Shown here: positions 8,259-16,308 of the stretch, one piece after another | Position numbering within the stretch: position 1 is the first letter of the stretch | How the letters are laid out: every line of letters starts with the position of its first letter | Source of the DNA: CAZDVQ01 sp964508975 | GTDB taxonomy: Bacteria > Bacteroidota > Bacteroidia > Chitinophagales > Saprospiraceae | Assembly: GCA_964508975.1 (NCBI GenBank) | Contig: CAZDVQ010000017.1 | Span: 12,202 to 76,201, forward strand | DNA length: 64,000 bases | Direction of reading: 5' to 3' | Notes under the pieces: model-generated | The model's database searches: none | What the model was told of the DNA's origin: nothing | What the model saw: the letters and a program-made list of their open reading frames with translations, nothing else | Program-made: the position numbers and the translations under genes

Positions 8259-10499
8259 CTAGACAGCAGCTTCCATCACCTGGCTGATGGTATTATCGTA
8301 CTGGTATTTCCAGTTTTCAATCATACCAAAATCCTGACCATCTACCTTGATGCCTTGCTCGGTAACAGTACCGATAAGCGAGCAAGGTGTGTCAGAGTCA
8401 GCCATGAACTGCAAGAAAGCTTCTTTTTGTGCTGCACTAACCGATACCACCACGCGGCTTTGGCTCTCGCCAAACAAATAGGCATCCTTGCGGATATTTT
8501 TGGCCGTGGTAATCTCGAAACCTTTGGCACCGGCCATACCCGACTCGAGCAAGCAGGCGAACAAACCGCCGTCGGCCACGTCGTGAGCTGATAGGATTAA
8601 GCCTTGCTCGATTAAAGCCTTGATACTAGCTTGCAATTCGAACTCTTCGTCGAGGTCAAAGCTTGGCACATTGGAGAATTCGATACCGTGTACCGTACGG
8701 ATATATTCAGAGCTACCAAGGTCGTTCTGGGTTTCGCCAAGCAGGTAAATTTCATCGCCAGCGGCTTTGAAATCAAGGGTCATGATTTTATCGGCATCTT
8801 CGAGGATACCCACCATGCCGATGGTTGGCGTTGGGTAAACGGGCTCGCTGTGGTCTTTCAACACGGTTTGGTTGTAGAAACTCACGTTACCGCCTGTAAC
8901 TGGGGTATCGAACTTGCGACAAGCCTCGCCCATGCCCTTGATGGCGTGTACAAACTGGTAGTACACCTCGGGGTTATATGGGTTGCCAAAGTTGAGGCAG
9001 TTGGTTACGCCCATTGGGGTACCACCGGCGCAAACGATGTTGCGGGCTGCTTCAGAAACGGCAATCATGGTGCCCACGTAGGGGTCGGCATATACATAGG
9101 TTGAATTACAATCGACGGTCATGGCGATGCCCTTGTTGGTACCTTTCACGCGAACTACCGCAGCATCGCTGGCGCGGTTGGTGGTGAGGGTATTGGTGCG
9201 GACCATGCTATCGTATTGCTCGTATATCCAACGTTTAGAGGCCACGTTTGGCGAGAAAGCTACTTTTTTAGCCACAGCCAGCATATCGTCGGGTTCTGGA
9301 ACGCGATCAATTTTGAAGGCTTCAACTTTATCAAGGTATTTAGGACGGGTATACTCGCGGTCGTAAACGGGCGCACCACCACCTAAAACGAGGTCATCGG
9401 CAGGTACGTCGGCCACGAGCTCACCGTGCATGTAAAACTGGATGCGACCGGTGTCGGTCACTTCGCCAATTTGAGCACATTCGAGGTCCCACTTTTCGAA
9501 CACCTTGAACATATCTTGTTCCATGCCTTTTTTGCACACGATAAGCATGCGTTCTTGGCTTTCAGAGAGCAAGATTTCAAAAGGTTTCATGTTGGCCTGG
9601 CGGGTTGGCACGAGGTCGAGGTTGATCGTCATGCCTGTTTTACTCTTGGCCGACATCTCGGAGGTAGAGCAAGTAATACCTGCTGCACCCATATCTTGCA
9701 TACCGACTACAGCACCTGTTTTGATGACTTCAAGGGTAGCTTCGAGGAGTAATTTTTCTTGGAAGGGGTCGCCTACCTGTACCGCTGGGAGGTCCTCGAT
9801 AGAGTCCTCGGTCAAGTCGGCAGAAGCGAAAGTAGCACCGTGGATACCATCCTTACCGGTAGCAGAACCAACGATAAACACTGGGTTGCCCGGGCCATCG
9901 GCGCAAGCGGAGATGGTTTCTCCGGCTTTAACCACACCAACCGACATGGCGTTTACCAAGATATTCTGGTTGTAGCAAGGGTGGAAAAAGGTCTCGCCGG
10001 CCACGGTAGGTACGCCAAAAGAGTTACCGTAGCCACCGATACCCGATACAACTCCTTTAACGAGGTGTTGGGTATGCTTGCGGGATAGGTCGCCAAAACG
10101 CAAAGAGTTCAAAGAAGCGATTGGACGGGCCCCCATGGTGAAAATATCGCGGTGGATACCGCCAACACCTGTGGCTGCACCTTGGTAAGGTTCGATAGCC
10201 GAAGGGTGGTTATGGGATTCAATTTTAAAGGCACAACCGATACCGTCGCCGATATCCACGAGGCCTGCATTTTCCTCACCTGCGCCTACAAGCAGGCGTG
10301 CGCCTTCTCGTGGGAGGGTTTTAAGCCACTTGATAGAGTTTTTGTAGGAGCAGTGTTCAGACCACATGACCGAGAAGATACTCAACTCGGTAAAATTTGG
10401 GGTACGGCCTAGAATCTGGCATATCTTGTCGAATTCGGCGGGAAGAAGTCCTAGACTTTTGGCGGTATCAACGGTAATTTGCGGCGCTGTGTGCTCCAT
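8259..10499 (-). CDS. purL: phosphoribosylformylglycinamidine synthase subunit PurL
   Basis: 746 residues, the size of the small form of PurL that works with PurQ and PurS to make FGAM from FGAR, glutamine and ATP in purine synthesis. Clear signatures are SVMWSEHCSYKNSIKWLKTLP near the N-terminus (catalytic His), AFKIESHNHPSAIEPYQGAATGVGGIHRDI, MQDMGAAGITCSTSEM in the first AIRS-like half, and VTGGNVSFYNQT and SAHDVADGGLF in the second. No purQ or purS lies next to it. A TATCTTTG -7 element sits about 36 nt upstream of the ATG. Confidence 0.97.
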   Translation of the reverse strand: MEHTAPQITVDTAKSLGLLPAEFDKICQILGRTPNFTELSIFSVMWSEHCSYKNSIKWLKTLPREGARLLVGAGEENAGLVDIGDGIGCAFKIESHNHPSAIEPYQGAATGVGGIHRDIFTMGARPIASLNSLRFGDLSRKHTQHLVKGVVSGIGGYGNSFGVPTVAGETFFHPCYNQNILVNAMSVGVVKAGETISACADGPGNPVFIVGSATGKDGIHGATFASADLTEDSIEDLPAVQVGDPFQEKLLLEATLEVIKTGAVVGMQDMGAAGITCSTSEMSAKSKTGMTINLDLVPTRQANMKPFEILLSESQERMLIVCKKGMEQDMFKVFEKWDLECAQIGEVTDTGRIQFYMHGELVADVPADDLVLGGGAPVYDREYTRPKYLDKVEAFKIDRVPEPDDMLAVAKKVAFSPNVASKRWIYEQYDSMVRTNTLTTNRASDAAVVRVKGTNKGIAMTVDCNSTYVYADPYVGTMIAVSEAARNIVCAGGTPMGVTNCLNFGNPYNPEVYYQFVHAIKGMGEACRKFDTPVTGGNVSFYNQTVLKDHSEPVYPTPTIGMVGILEDADKIMTLDFKAAGDEIYLLGETQNDLGSSEYIRTVHGIEFSNVPSFDLDEEFELQASIKALIEQGLILSAHDVADGGLFACLLESGMAGAKGFEITTAKNIRKDAYLFGESQSRVVVSVSAAQKEAFLQFMADSDTPCSLIGTVTEQGIKVDGQDFGMIENWKYQYDNTISQVMEAAV

Positions 10500-10534
10500 G
10501 GCAAGTGTTAATTTGATGCTTTTATTTGATGGCG

Positions 10535-10542
10535 CAAAGATA
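10535..10542 (-). promoter_or_regulatory. -7 promoter element for purL
   Basis: On the minus strand this reads TATCTTTG, matching the Bacteroidota TAnnTTTG element, 36 nt upstream of the purL start. No TTG at the normal distance was found, so only the -7 box is supported. Confidence 0.55.
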
Positions 10543-10620
10543 GTTTTTTATACCAAGATTATAATGTAAGTACTTGGGCGAAATTATTTAAAAAATCTAA
10601 TTTGAAGGCTTGATATGATT

Positions 10621-10740
10621 TGGGCGGTCCCCCGGGCTGGCCTGTAGCCAGCCGGGGGCGCTACGTTGCGCGGCGCGCTGTCGCTCGGCCCGCGTTGCGG
10701 TCTGGCCCTGCGGGCCACCGCTTCACATCGCTACCGCATC
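10621..10740 (+). repeat. GC-rich palindromic intergenic element, copy 3
   Basis: Begins TGGGCGGTCCCCCGGGCTGG, includes a strong hairpin around GGCTGGCCTGTAGCCAGCC and the shared GCTCGGCCCGCGTTGCGGTCTGGCCC core, and ends near CACATCGCTACCGC. The 510-bp gap 10500-11009 holds this element, the 100-bp element next to it and the L31 promoter. Confidence 0.78.
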
Positions 10741-10760
10741 CCCCCCCTGCCCTACCACCC

Positions 10761-10860
10761 CTTGCCCTTGTTGGCGTCCCCGCCAACAAGCGGTAAAACA
10801 GGGCAGGTGATTGGCAAGCTTGTACGGCCGTTGGCGGGGACGCCAACAGCGGCAATGTGT
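10761..10860 (+). repeat. 100-bp dispersed repeat, copy A
   Basis: Nearly identical to 50274-50373; I count three mismatches over 100 positions. It carries two 18-bp arms (GTTGGCGTCCCCGCCAAC and its exact reverse complement) about 40 bp apart, so it can fold into a large hairpin. It contains no open frame of note. Confidence 0.9.
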
Positions 10861-10944
10861 GTATTAGTTCTTTATACATTCCAGTATAGGGCAGACCGTC
10901 CGCACATCCCAGCAACAAATAATATAAAAAAATATGGGCGAATC

Positions 10945-10975
10945 TTTTGTAATACAAAATATTGCATTACCTTTG
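10945..10975 (+). promoter_or_regulatory. Bacteroidota-type promoter of the L31 gene
   Basis: TTTTG at 10945-10949, an 18-bp spacer, then TACCTTTG at 10968-10975. This is a close match to the -33/-7 consensus of the phylum. It lies 34 nt upstream of the L31 ATG. Confidence 0.75.
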
Positions 10976-11009
10976 CGAGCCAATTGACAAAAAGAACCAT
11001 CAATTTCTT

Positions 11010-11270
11010 ATGAAACCAGATATCCATCCTACTAGCTACCGCTGGGTTGTTTTTGAAGACTTCTCTGCTGGTGAATCATTTTTGACTCGTTCAACTATTG
11101 CAACGAAAGAAACTACGGTTTTTGAAGGTCAAGAATACCCTGTGTACAAACTCGAAATTTCTGCTGCGTCACACCCATTTTTCACTGGTAAGATGAAATT
11201 TGTTGACTCTGCAGGTCGTATCGATAAATTCAACAAAAAATTCGCAAAATTCGCAAAGAAAGAAGACTAA
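11010..11270 (+). CDS. rpmE2: 50S ribosomal protein L31, type B
   Basis: 86 residues starting MKPDIHPTSYRWVVF, with FLTRSTIATKETT, EGQEYPVYKLEISAASHPFFTGK and DSAGRIDKFNKKF, all characteristic of type B L31. It lacks the CxxC zinc pairs of the C+ form, so it is the zinc-independent version. The ATG at 11010 is chosen over the in-frame ATG 48 nt upstream because MKPDIHP is the conserved family start and the promoter -7 box lies between the two. It is a single-gene transcript with a terminator right after it. Confidence 0.96.
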   Translation: MKPDIHPTSYRWVVFEDFSAGESFLTRSTIATKETTVFEGQEYPVYKLEISAASHPFFTGKMKFVDSAGRIDKFNKKFAKFAKKED

Positions 11271-11296
11271 TTCTTTCAAGCATTTTTTGTATCATG

Positions 11297-11333
11297 AACG
11301 TGGTATCAGCATTTCTGGTACCACGTTTTTTTT
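11297..11333 (+). terminator. Rho-independent terminator of the L31 gene
   Basis: Stem AACGTGGTA / TACCACGTT with a 13-nt loop, followed by a run of eight T. It lies 27 nt after the L31 stop. Confidence 0.85.
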
Positions 11334-11393
11334 GTGTATATAACTGAACAACAGTTATTTTATAGTCGCACTAGGTCAATGCCATTAAGCGTT

Positions 11394-11556
11394 AGAGTAT
11401 GTTTGGATTTTGGGTTTCGAGAGAAAAACGAGCTATTTTTTTGATGAGGTTGCTTTAAAAAATGGGCGCATAGCGGGGCTACGTAACTATTTTTTAAAGC
11501 AAAAATCATTGGAAAAGAGCTGTTTTTCGCCGGAAGCTAAAGTCCAAACATACTCT
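11394..11556. repeat. 163-bp element with terminal inverted repeats, copy A
   Basis: Bounded by AGAGTATGTTTGGA and its perfect reverse complement (11543-11556). Inside is a second inverted pair, GCTTTAAAAAAT / ATTTTTTAAAGC, around a GC-richer centre (GCATAGCGGGGCTACG). A second copy lies at 59612-59773 in the opposite orientation. No coding capacity; MITE- or REP-like. Confidence 0.88.
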
Positions 11557-11674
11557 TAGTTATTTTGTGGGACTTGTGCGACATCAAGGACGTACAAGCA
11601 ATGTCTGTTGTTTAGTTTATGCTCCTCACAGTAATTGTGTCGCAGCGGGTCGCCTATGTCCCACAAGGTTTATT

Positions 11675-11789
11675 GAGCGCCATAGCGCTAGGCATGCGAA
11701 GGGCAGCGCCGTAGGCGCTGGTGCGCAGCACGGAGCGGTTAGCGAACCCCGTAGCACGCCGCCGACGCGCAGCGGCGGAGCGCCCAAAT
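11675..11789 (-). repeat. GC-rich palindromic intergenic element, copy 4 (reverse orientation)
   Basis: Runs from GAGCGCCATAGCGCTAGG to GGCGGAGCGCCCAAA, with GTGCGCAGCACGGAGCGG in the middle, matching the reverse complement of the copies near 42.0 and 56.1 kb. The 607-bp gap 11271-11877 contains the L31 terminator, the 163-bp element and this one. Confidence 0.78.
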
Positions 11790-11877
11790 AACGCCAAAAA
11801 ACTATTACAAGGCAGCCCATAAAAATGGTAATTTTGTGCCCGACACCCAATTGTTCCACCGCAACCTAATGGATTCC

Positions 11878-13059
11878 ATGAATATTGTTTTGTTTGACAC
11901 TTTCCAGAGTCACGCCCGCTTGAAGCCTTTCAGCTTTACCAGGCCTTGTGCTGATATCCGCATTGGCATCATGACGATTCGCGAAAAATGGGAACGCCAC
12001 CTGGGGCAAAGCTGTAGCTGCCTGACCCTAGATTACCTCTCGGTCAAATACCCGCTTGATATTCAAGGAGATGATGTGCTATACATTGATGGCTGCCTTT
12101 TGCCTAGCCCTGCATTGGTTCAGGCCATCAGAGCTTTGACACCAGGGCAAGCTTTACACGACACATCTGGTCATTGGTTGGCCTTCCGGACGGTAAATCT
12201 GCCCGTCGAGGCCATTTTGACTCAAAGCATTGAAGGTTTAGCAGCTATCCTGTACGATGCAGAAGCCGTGCAAGTACTAAAGCGCCCTTGGGATATTTTC
12301 AGCATGAACGACTGGGCCATTCGGCAAGATTATACCTTGCTCACAGCAGGCAGGACTTCTGCCCCGATTAGTGCCAGTAACCAAGTGATGGGCACCGAGA
12401 TTTTTCTCGAACCCGGCGCCGTGGTGGAATGTAGTATATTAAACGCCAACACCGGTCCGATTTACATTGCCGCTGATGCCGAAATCATGGAGGGTAGCAT
12501 CGTGCGTGGGCCATTGGCCCTTTGCGAACATGCCAGCTTGAAGTTAGGCACCAAGATATACGGCGCTACCACCGTTGGCCCGCATTGTAAAGCTGGCGGC
12601 GAGCTGAACAACGTGGTGATGTTTGCCTACTCCAACAAGGGGCACGATGGTTTTATCGGGAACGCCGTACTAGGCGAATGGTGTAACCTTGGTGCAGATA
12701 CCAATTGCTCCAACCTGAAAAACAACTATAGCAGCGTCCGGGTGTGGGATTATGAAACCCAGCGCAACATCGATACAGGCTTACAGTTTTGTGGCTTACT
12801 GATGGGCGACCATTCGAAATGCGGCATCAATACCATGTTTAATACCGGGACTGTAGTTGGGGTATCGGCTAATATTTATGGCGGTAATTTCCCCGACAAG
12901 CATATCAAGTCGTTTGCCTGGGGTGGTAGCGAAGGCTTTGAGCAGTACGATTTCGAGAAAGCATGTGAAACCGCCCAAAGGGTAATGCAACGCCGAAAAA
13001 TGGAATTATCGCAAGAAGATAAAAATATTTTAAAGGCCATTATGAACTCAGACTCCTGA
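11878..13059 (+). CDS. GlmU-like sugar nucleotidyltransferase family protein
   Basis: 393 residues from the ATG at 11878. The N-terminus (MNIVLFDTF, LKPFSFTRPCADIRIGIMTIREKWE) is typical of a Bacteroidota GlmU-like family whose N-terminal domain is a degenerate nucleotidyltransferase. The C-terminal half is a left-handed beta-helix of hexapeptide repeats (VVECSILNANTGPIYIAADAEIMEGSIVRGPLAL, CKAGGELNNVVMFAYSNKGHDGFIGNAVLGEW). An upstream in-frame start at 11836 is possible, but a TAATTTTG -7-like box overlaps it at 11829-11836, so the shorter start is preferred. The substrate is unknown; sugar-1-phosphate nucleotide or acyl transfer is inferred from the fold. Confidence 0.85.
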   Translation: MNIVLFDTFQSHARLKPFSFTRPCADIRIGIMTIREKWERHLGQSCSCLTLDYLSVKYPLDIQGDDVLYIDGCLLPSPALVQAIRALTPGQALHDTSGHWLAFRTVNLPVEAILTQSIEGLAAILYDAEAVQVLKRPWDIFSMNDWAIRQDYTLLTAGRTSAPISASNQVMGTEIFLEPGAVVECSILNANTGPIYIAADAEIMEGSIVRGPLALCEHASLKLGTKIYGATTVGPHCKAGGELNNVVMFAYSNKGHDGFIGNAVLGEWCNLGADTNCSNLKNNYSSVRVWDYETQRNIDTGLQFCGLLMGDHSKCGINTMFNTGTVVGVSANIYGGNFPDKHIKSFAWGGSEGFEQYDFEKACETAQRVMQRRKMELSQEDKNILKAIMNSDS

Positions 13060-13177
13060 TTTATCCATAAATATTGTCAAAAAATAATTTAATTCAGACA
13101 GCAATTTCGCTATGTGTTACGTTTGAATTATATAATTTTGCGGAACAAACATTTAAATCAATAAAAAACTTCGGCCT

Positions 13178-13381
13178 ATGAAAACGGTAAAATTACAACT
13201 AAGCGAACTCAAAGCTCGCACGCTTCTTCCTGAAATTACTACCGAAGAGGCCAACCAATGTAAAGGCGGTTACAGAAACCCTGCAGCAATCAACACATTC
13301 CAAGCCAGGAGCAACAACAAGCCTGCCTTGCGCTCACATTACATCATCACGATTTCGACCAAGATCAACAGCAATCTTTAA
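13178..13381 (+). CDS. double-glycine leader peptide (GG-Bacteroidales type natural product precursor-like)
   Basis: 67 residues. The N-terminal 31 residues (MKTVKLQLSELKA...ITTEEANQCKGG) have the layout of Bacteroidota natural-product precursor leaders: a short basic start, leucine-rich helix, Glu-rich segment, and a KGG cleavage site. The remaining 36 residues (YRNPAAINTFQARSNN...) are rich in Asn, Ser and Arg with no cysteine. A TAATTTTG -7-like box lies at 13133-13140, about 38 nt upstream. No C39-peptidase transporter, LanM, or radical SAM gene is nearby. The stop overlaps the stop of the convergent gene on the other strand by 4 nt. Confidence 0.7.
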   Translation: MKTVKLQLSELKARTLLPEITTEEANQCKGGYRNPAAINTFQARSNNKPALRSHYIITISTKINSNL

Positions 13382-14907
13382 GCGCGTTGATTAAACTTGA
13401 GCTTCACCAATTTGGATAAATCCTCGTTGTTGAGTTGAGCTTCAAGCCAAGCATTGAAATCGAAGTACTCGAAAACAAATTTCTCATGGGGATGATTTGC
13501 CAACACGGCAAATTCATCCCTAAGTTTTTTATAGGCCTGCTTCAACTGCACTTTATCCTGTACGCCCGATGCAATACGGATAAACTTGAGGATAGCCTTT
13601 TCAAAAGCATGCAGGCGGTTGCGTTGTTTCAAGAAGCGCTGCGTAGAACGCATCAAGTACTCCAGCAACATATAGTTGCCCATTTCATAGTGGGCCAAGA
13701 TGAGCATAATGTGTGCAATACTCTTCAAGTCCTCCCGCTCGCCAGGAATTTCCAATATTTTATTGAGCCATTTAATGGCTTCATCGTAGTTTTTGGCGGC
13801 GAAATACAAGTAAGCGTAGTAGGAATAAAACGACATGGGGAAGAGTATCTTGCCGTACTTTTTCATCATGTCCATCGACTCCTTGGCTATATCGATACCC
13901 ACCTCAAACTCCCCGCGTTTCAAGTTGTAGAACATCTTGTTTAGGTAGTACTGCGAGTCCATCCTGATGCTATCGTTGATGGTCAGGGGTTCCACTTCTT
14001 TGAATAGCTCCAGCAACTCATTCATCTCGTCGTAGCGGCCTAGTTGGTTACAACTGTTGACCAGGTTGGTCAACACGGCGATATAAGGCGTGGGGTCTTC
14101 TTTGATCCAGTGCCCATGCGCTTGTAGGGATTCAAGCAGCACCAGGTTCAAGTCGTAAAAACGTTTCACATCGCCCTTGAAATATGCAGCTAGGCTATGC
14201 ACACGATGGTAAATAAAATAGGTCCGGTACGAATCATGTTCGTAGCTTTCCTGCATGATGGGGTTATCTAGTATTTCCTTGAGCAAAGCCTCTTCTTCGG
14301 GCCCACGCGAAAATGCGTCCTTGTGTACCAGGAGCAACATTTTGGCGAATAAATGCTCATAGGCGCTTAATAGTTGCTGTCGATCCAGCAAGCTGGTTTC
14401 CGCTTCAAACACAGCATCGTTATTTTTCAAGATATAATTATCGTCAGCCTCCACGTAGGCAATTTTCATCCGCCAACGCAATATCTCTTTCAACGCGTTG
14501 AAGTCTTCAAATTGTTCAGCTAACTTTTGCGATTTATCCAACATATCGCGGCAATGCTCGAACAAGTTTTTATTGTATAAAATCTCTGCATTCTGCAACA
14601 TCGTTTTGATTCGGAGCCTTGACGATTTCTGTTCGTTGTACGAGCGCAAGGAGCGCATCACAAGGTCAAACAGGTATCCCGTTAACTCTGTGAACTTGTT
14701 GGTTTTGGGTTTCTCGCCCGGATACATGGCCAACAATAAGGCCTCGGGGTCAAACTGCTCTTGATTATCAATGAGTTGAAACAGTAATTGGTATTTATTC
14801 CCATCGCCTAGCACATGCTTCTGGGTATACAAGCTGAAGTAACGCTTTTCAGAAGCGCTTAACGATTTAATCAACACGAACAACTTGTCTGAATATTTCT
14901 TGGCCAT
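13378..14907 (-). CDS. large helical-repeat (TPR-like) conserved protein
   Basis: 509 residues, almost entirely alpha-helical by sequence. It begins MAKKYSDKLFVLIKSLSASEKRYFSLYTQKH, a start seen in a conserved Bacteroidota protein of unknown function. Degenerate TPR-like helix pairs follow (YLNKMFYNLKRGEFEVGIDIAKESMDMM, YYAYLYFAAKNYDEAIKWLNKILEI, IAHIMLILAHYEMGNYMLLEYLM). There is no signal peptide, so it is probably cytoplasmic. A promoter with TTTTG, 19-bp spacer and TATCTTGG lies just upstream. Confidence 0.78.
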   Translation of the reverse strand: MAKKYSDKLFVLIKSLSASEKRYFSLYTQKHVLGDGNKYQLLFQLIDNQEQFDPEALLLAMYPGEKPKTNKFTELTGYLFDLVMRSLRSYNEQKSSRLRIKTMLQNAEILYNKNLFEHCRDMLDKSQKLAEQFEDFNALKEILRWRMKIAYVEADDNYILKNNDAVFEAETSLLDRQQLLSAYEHLFAKMLLLVHKDAFSRGPEEEALLKEILDNPIMQESYEHDSYRTYFIYHRVHSLAAYFKGDVKRFYDLNLVLLESLQAHGHWIKEDPTPYIAVLTNLVNSCNQLGRYDEMNELLELFKEVEPLTINDSIRMDSQYYLNKMFYNLKRGEFEVGIDIAKESMDMMKKYGKILFPMSFYSYYAYLYFAAKNYDEAIKWLNKILEIPGEREDLKSIAHIMLILAHYEMGNYMLLEYLMRSTQRFLKQRNRLHAFEKAILKFIRIASGVQDKVQLKQAYKKLRDEFAVLANHPHEKFVFEYFDFNAWLEAQLNNEDLSKLVKLKFNQRA

Positions 14908-14922
14908 CTCCTTTTTTTTCGA

Positions 14923-14954
14923 CCAAGATACGGATTATATCGAAATATGCAAAA
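14923..14954 (-). promoter_or_regulatory. promoter of the helical-repeat gene
   Basis: On the minus strand TTTTG (14954-14950), 19 bp, then TATCTTGG (14930-14923), 16 nt before the ATG. The last bases deviate from TAnnTTTG. Confidence 0.5.
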
Positions 14955-14987
14955 TCTCAGACTCCTGTGTAATACCCTAATTTTGAC

Positions 14988-15018
14988 TTGTTTTGACAGG
15001 CAGGGCAACGCATCTTTG
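14988..15018 (+). promoter_or_regulatory. orphan plus-strand promoter
   Basis: TTG at 14988-14990, 20-bp spacer, CATCTTTG at 15011-15018. It points into a region without a plus-strand gene and could drive a small RNA ending at the hairpin at 15116-15151. Confidence 0.5.
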
Positions 15019-15024
15019 TATTAT

Positions 15025-15151
15025 CAAGAACGCAAGAAAAAGAAAACGAAGAAAAGAATTGGACTTTAAGAAAAGAAAGAAGATCGTTTAGAAATTGGAA
15101 AAGGTTTGGTGATGAGCGCCTCGGTTATGCTGACCGGGGCGTCTCTATTTT
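15025..15151 (+). ncRNA. candidate small RNA
   Basis: A stretch of about 127 nt between a plausible promoter and a terminator-like hairpin, in a 316-bp gap between two minus-strand genes. The first part is strikingly purine-rich (GAACGCAAGAAAAAGAAAAC and onward). A 17-codon open frame starts at the ATG at 15113 (MSASVML...), but the hairpin lies inside it. It is not a match to any RNA family I know. Confidence 0.3.
15116..15151 (+). terminator. terminator-like hairpin at the end of the candidate small RNA
   Basis: Ten-pair stem GCGCCTCGGT / ACCGGGGCGT (with two G-U pairs) and a 7-nt loop, followed by CTCTATTTTA. The U-tract is broken, so this is moderate support. Confidence 0.45.
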
Positions 15152-15169
15152 ACCCAAGCACTTAAACGA

Positions 15170-15204
15170 AAAAGCCGTGTACGACAATATCGCACACGGC
15201 TTTT
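15170..15204 (-). terminator. Rho-independent terminator of the downstream minus-strand gene
   Basis: Near-perfect inverted repeat AAAAGCCGTGT / ACACGGCTTTT with a 13-nt loop. It lies 20 bp beyond the stop of the gene ending at 15224, with T-runs on both strands. Confidence 0.8.
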
Positions 15205-15223
15205 GAATTATTCCAGTGATGGT

Positions 15224-16069
15224 CTATTTCTCAAACTTGATAGATGAACAGTTGTCGGGGTAAAAAGCATATTGCAAAATAACGCCAACCGCATCGGCTG
15301 GTTTCTTGGCTTTGCCTGCTTGTTCGCCTACTTGCACCGCTTCTTGTAAGCCTTTCTGTTCACGGTGAATATTATCGTCATTATCCCAGGTAAACAAAGT
15401 GCCGTCAACCTCAATGGTACGCATACCGCTCTTCATTTTGCTAAACACAAAGTTGTGAATTTGCTTGGTATAACGGTCGCCCTCTGGTATTTCAACTTTA
15501 ACCAAGTAAGTATCCTCGCCCGCGGTGCTTTTATAAATTTGGCAGGTACAGGCCGAACGGTTTACTTGATCCCTAATTTGTATAGTATGACCACGAATAA
15601 TCTTCCAGTTGCGCTGCTCGTCTTTTTGCACGTAATAGGTTACCGTTTCACGACCTTTTACATAGGGCTTACCATCGCGGGTAATTTCATAGCTCGCTTC
15701 AAAAATACAGTAACCAAAAGCGTTGGTGGCAAAGATATTGGTAAACTTATCAATGGAATACACCATGGTCATGTTGGGCGTTTGCGATACCAAGGTAGCC
15801 AAACGATCGAGGTCATAATAATCATCCTTGTGTTCTTCCAACACGTTTTTAACGCTAAAACGGTAGCGAGTCATGACGTAATCCTTTGAAAAATAGCCCA
15901 TCATGCGTTCTTTGTTCTTGGTTATGGGCAATGCCTCATAATCTTTCATGACCTTGCGCACAAAAGTCTCAAGGTCTTTAACCGGGTCTTGGGCAAGCGA
16001 GTCGCGTTGGGCCGTCAAGCTGCTGGCCAAGGCAAAAAACAACATGAATAGTACAGGGAACCGTTTCAT
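15224..16069 (-). CDS. secreted hypothetical protein
   Basis: 281 residues from the ATG at 16069, chosen because MKRFPVLFMLFFALASSLTAQ is a complete signal peptide; the frame is open 54 nt further upstream. The mature part (DLETFVRKVMKDYEALPITKNKERMMGYFSKDY..., FGYCIFEASYEITRDGKPYVKGRETVTYYVQKDEQRNWKIIRGHTI) has the shape of an NTF2/SnoaL-like cone fold, with the conserved final strand WKIIRGH. A second domain follows with CTCQIYKSTAGEDTYLVKVEIP. The function is unknown; periplasmic location is likely. Confidence 0.75.
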   Translation of the reverse strand: MKRFPVLFMLFFALASSLTAQRDSLAQDPVKDLETFVRKVMKDYEALPITKNKERMMGYFSKDYVMTRYRFSVKNVLEEHKDDYYDLDRLATLVSQTPNMTMVYSIDKFTNIFATNAFGYCIFEASYEITRDGKPYVKGRETVTYYVQKDEQRNWKIIRGHTIQIRDQVNRSACTCQIYKSTAGEDTYLVKVEIPEGDRYTKQIHNFVFSKMKSGMRTIEVDGTLFTWDNDDNIHREQKGLQEAVQVGEQAGKAKKPADAVGVILQYAFYPDNCSSIKFEK

Positions 16070-16261
16070 AAGGGCAAAGCGTTTTGTCAGGGTTACTAAG
16101 TTTTTGGGTAGTGGATATATCAATCGGCCTATCCATCATCGTTAAACAAATGAAGCAAGCCGTGTGCAAAGCTAAGCCTCTTTTTGCTATTATGGTATAC
16201 CCTCCTATTTAAACCACAACATTATTGAAGGAATTACCCGTCCGAATATGGCTTTAAATAC

Positions 16262-16269
16262 TAGTTTTG
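16262..16269 (+). promoter_or_regulatory. -7 promoter element upstream of the 16.3-kb lipoprotein
   Basis: TAGTTTTG, matching TAnnTTTG, 39 nt upstream of the ATG. No clear -33 box. Confidence 0.5.
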
Positions 16270-16308
16270 CGCCTCCAATTTATCCACCAGCTATAAAATT
16301 TCCAGTTT

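Noticed and set aside
9505..9975. Plus-strand open frames across purL (8196-10412)
   Set aside because: Shadows of the confidently identified minus-strand purL frame.
11394..11556. Insertion sequence
   Set aside because: Terminal inverted repeats are present but there is no transposase frame and the element is only 163 bp.
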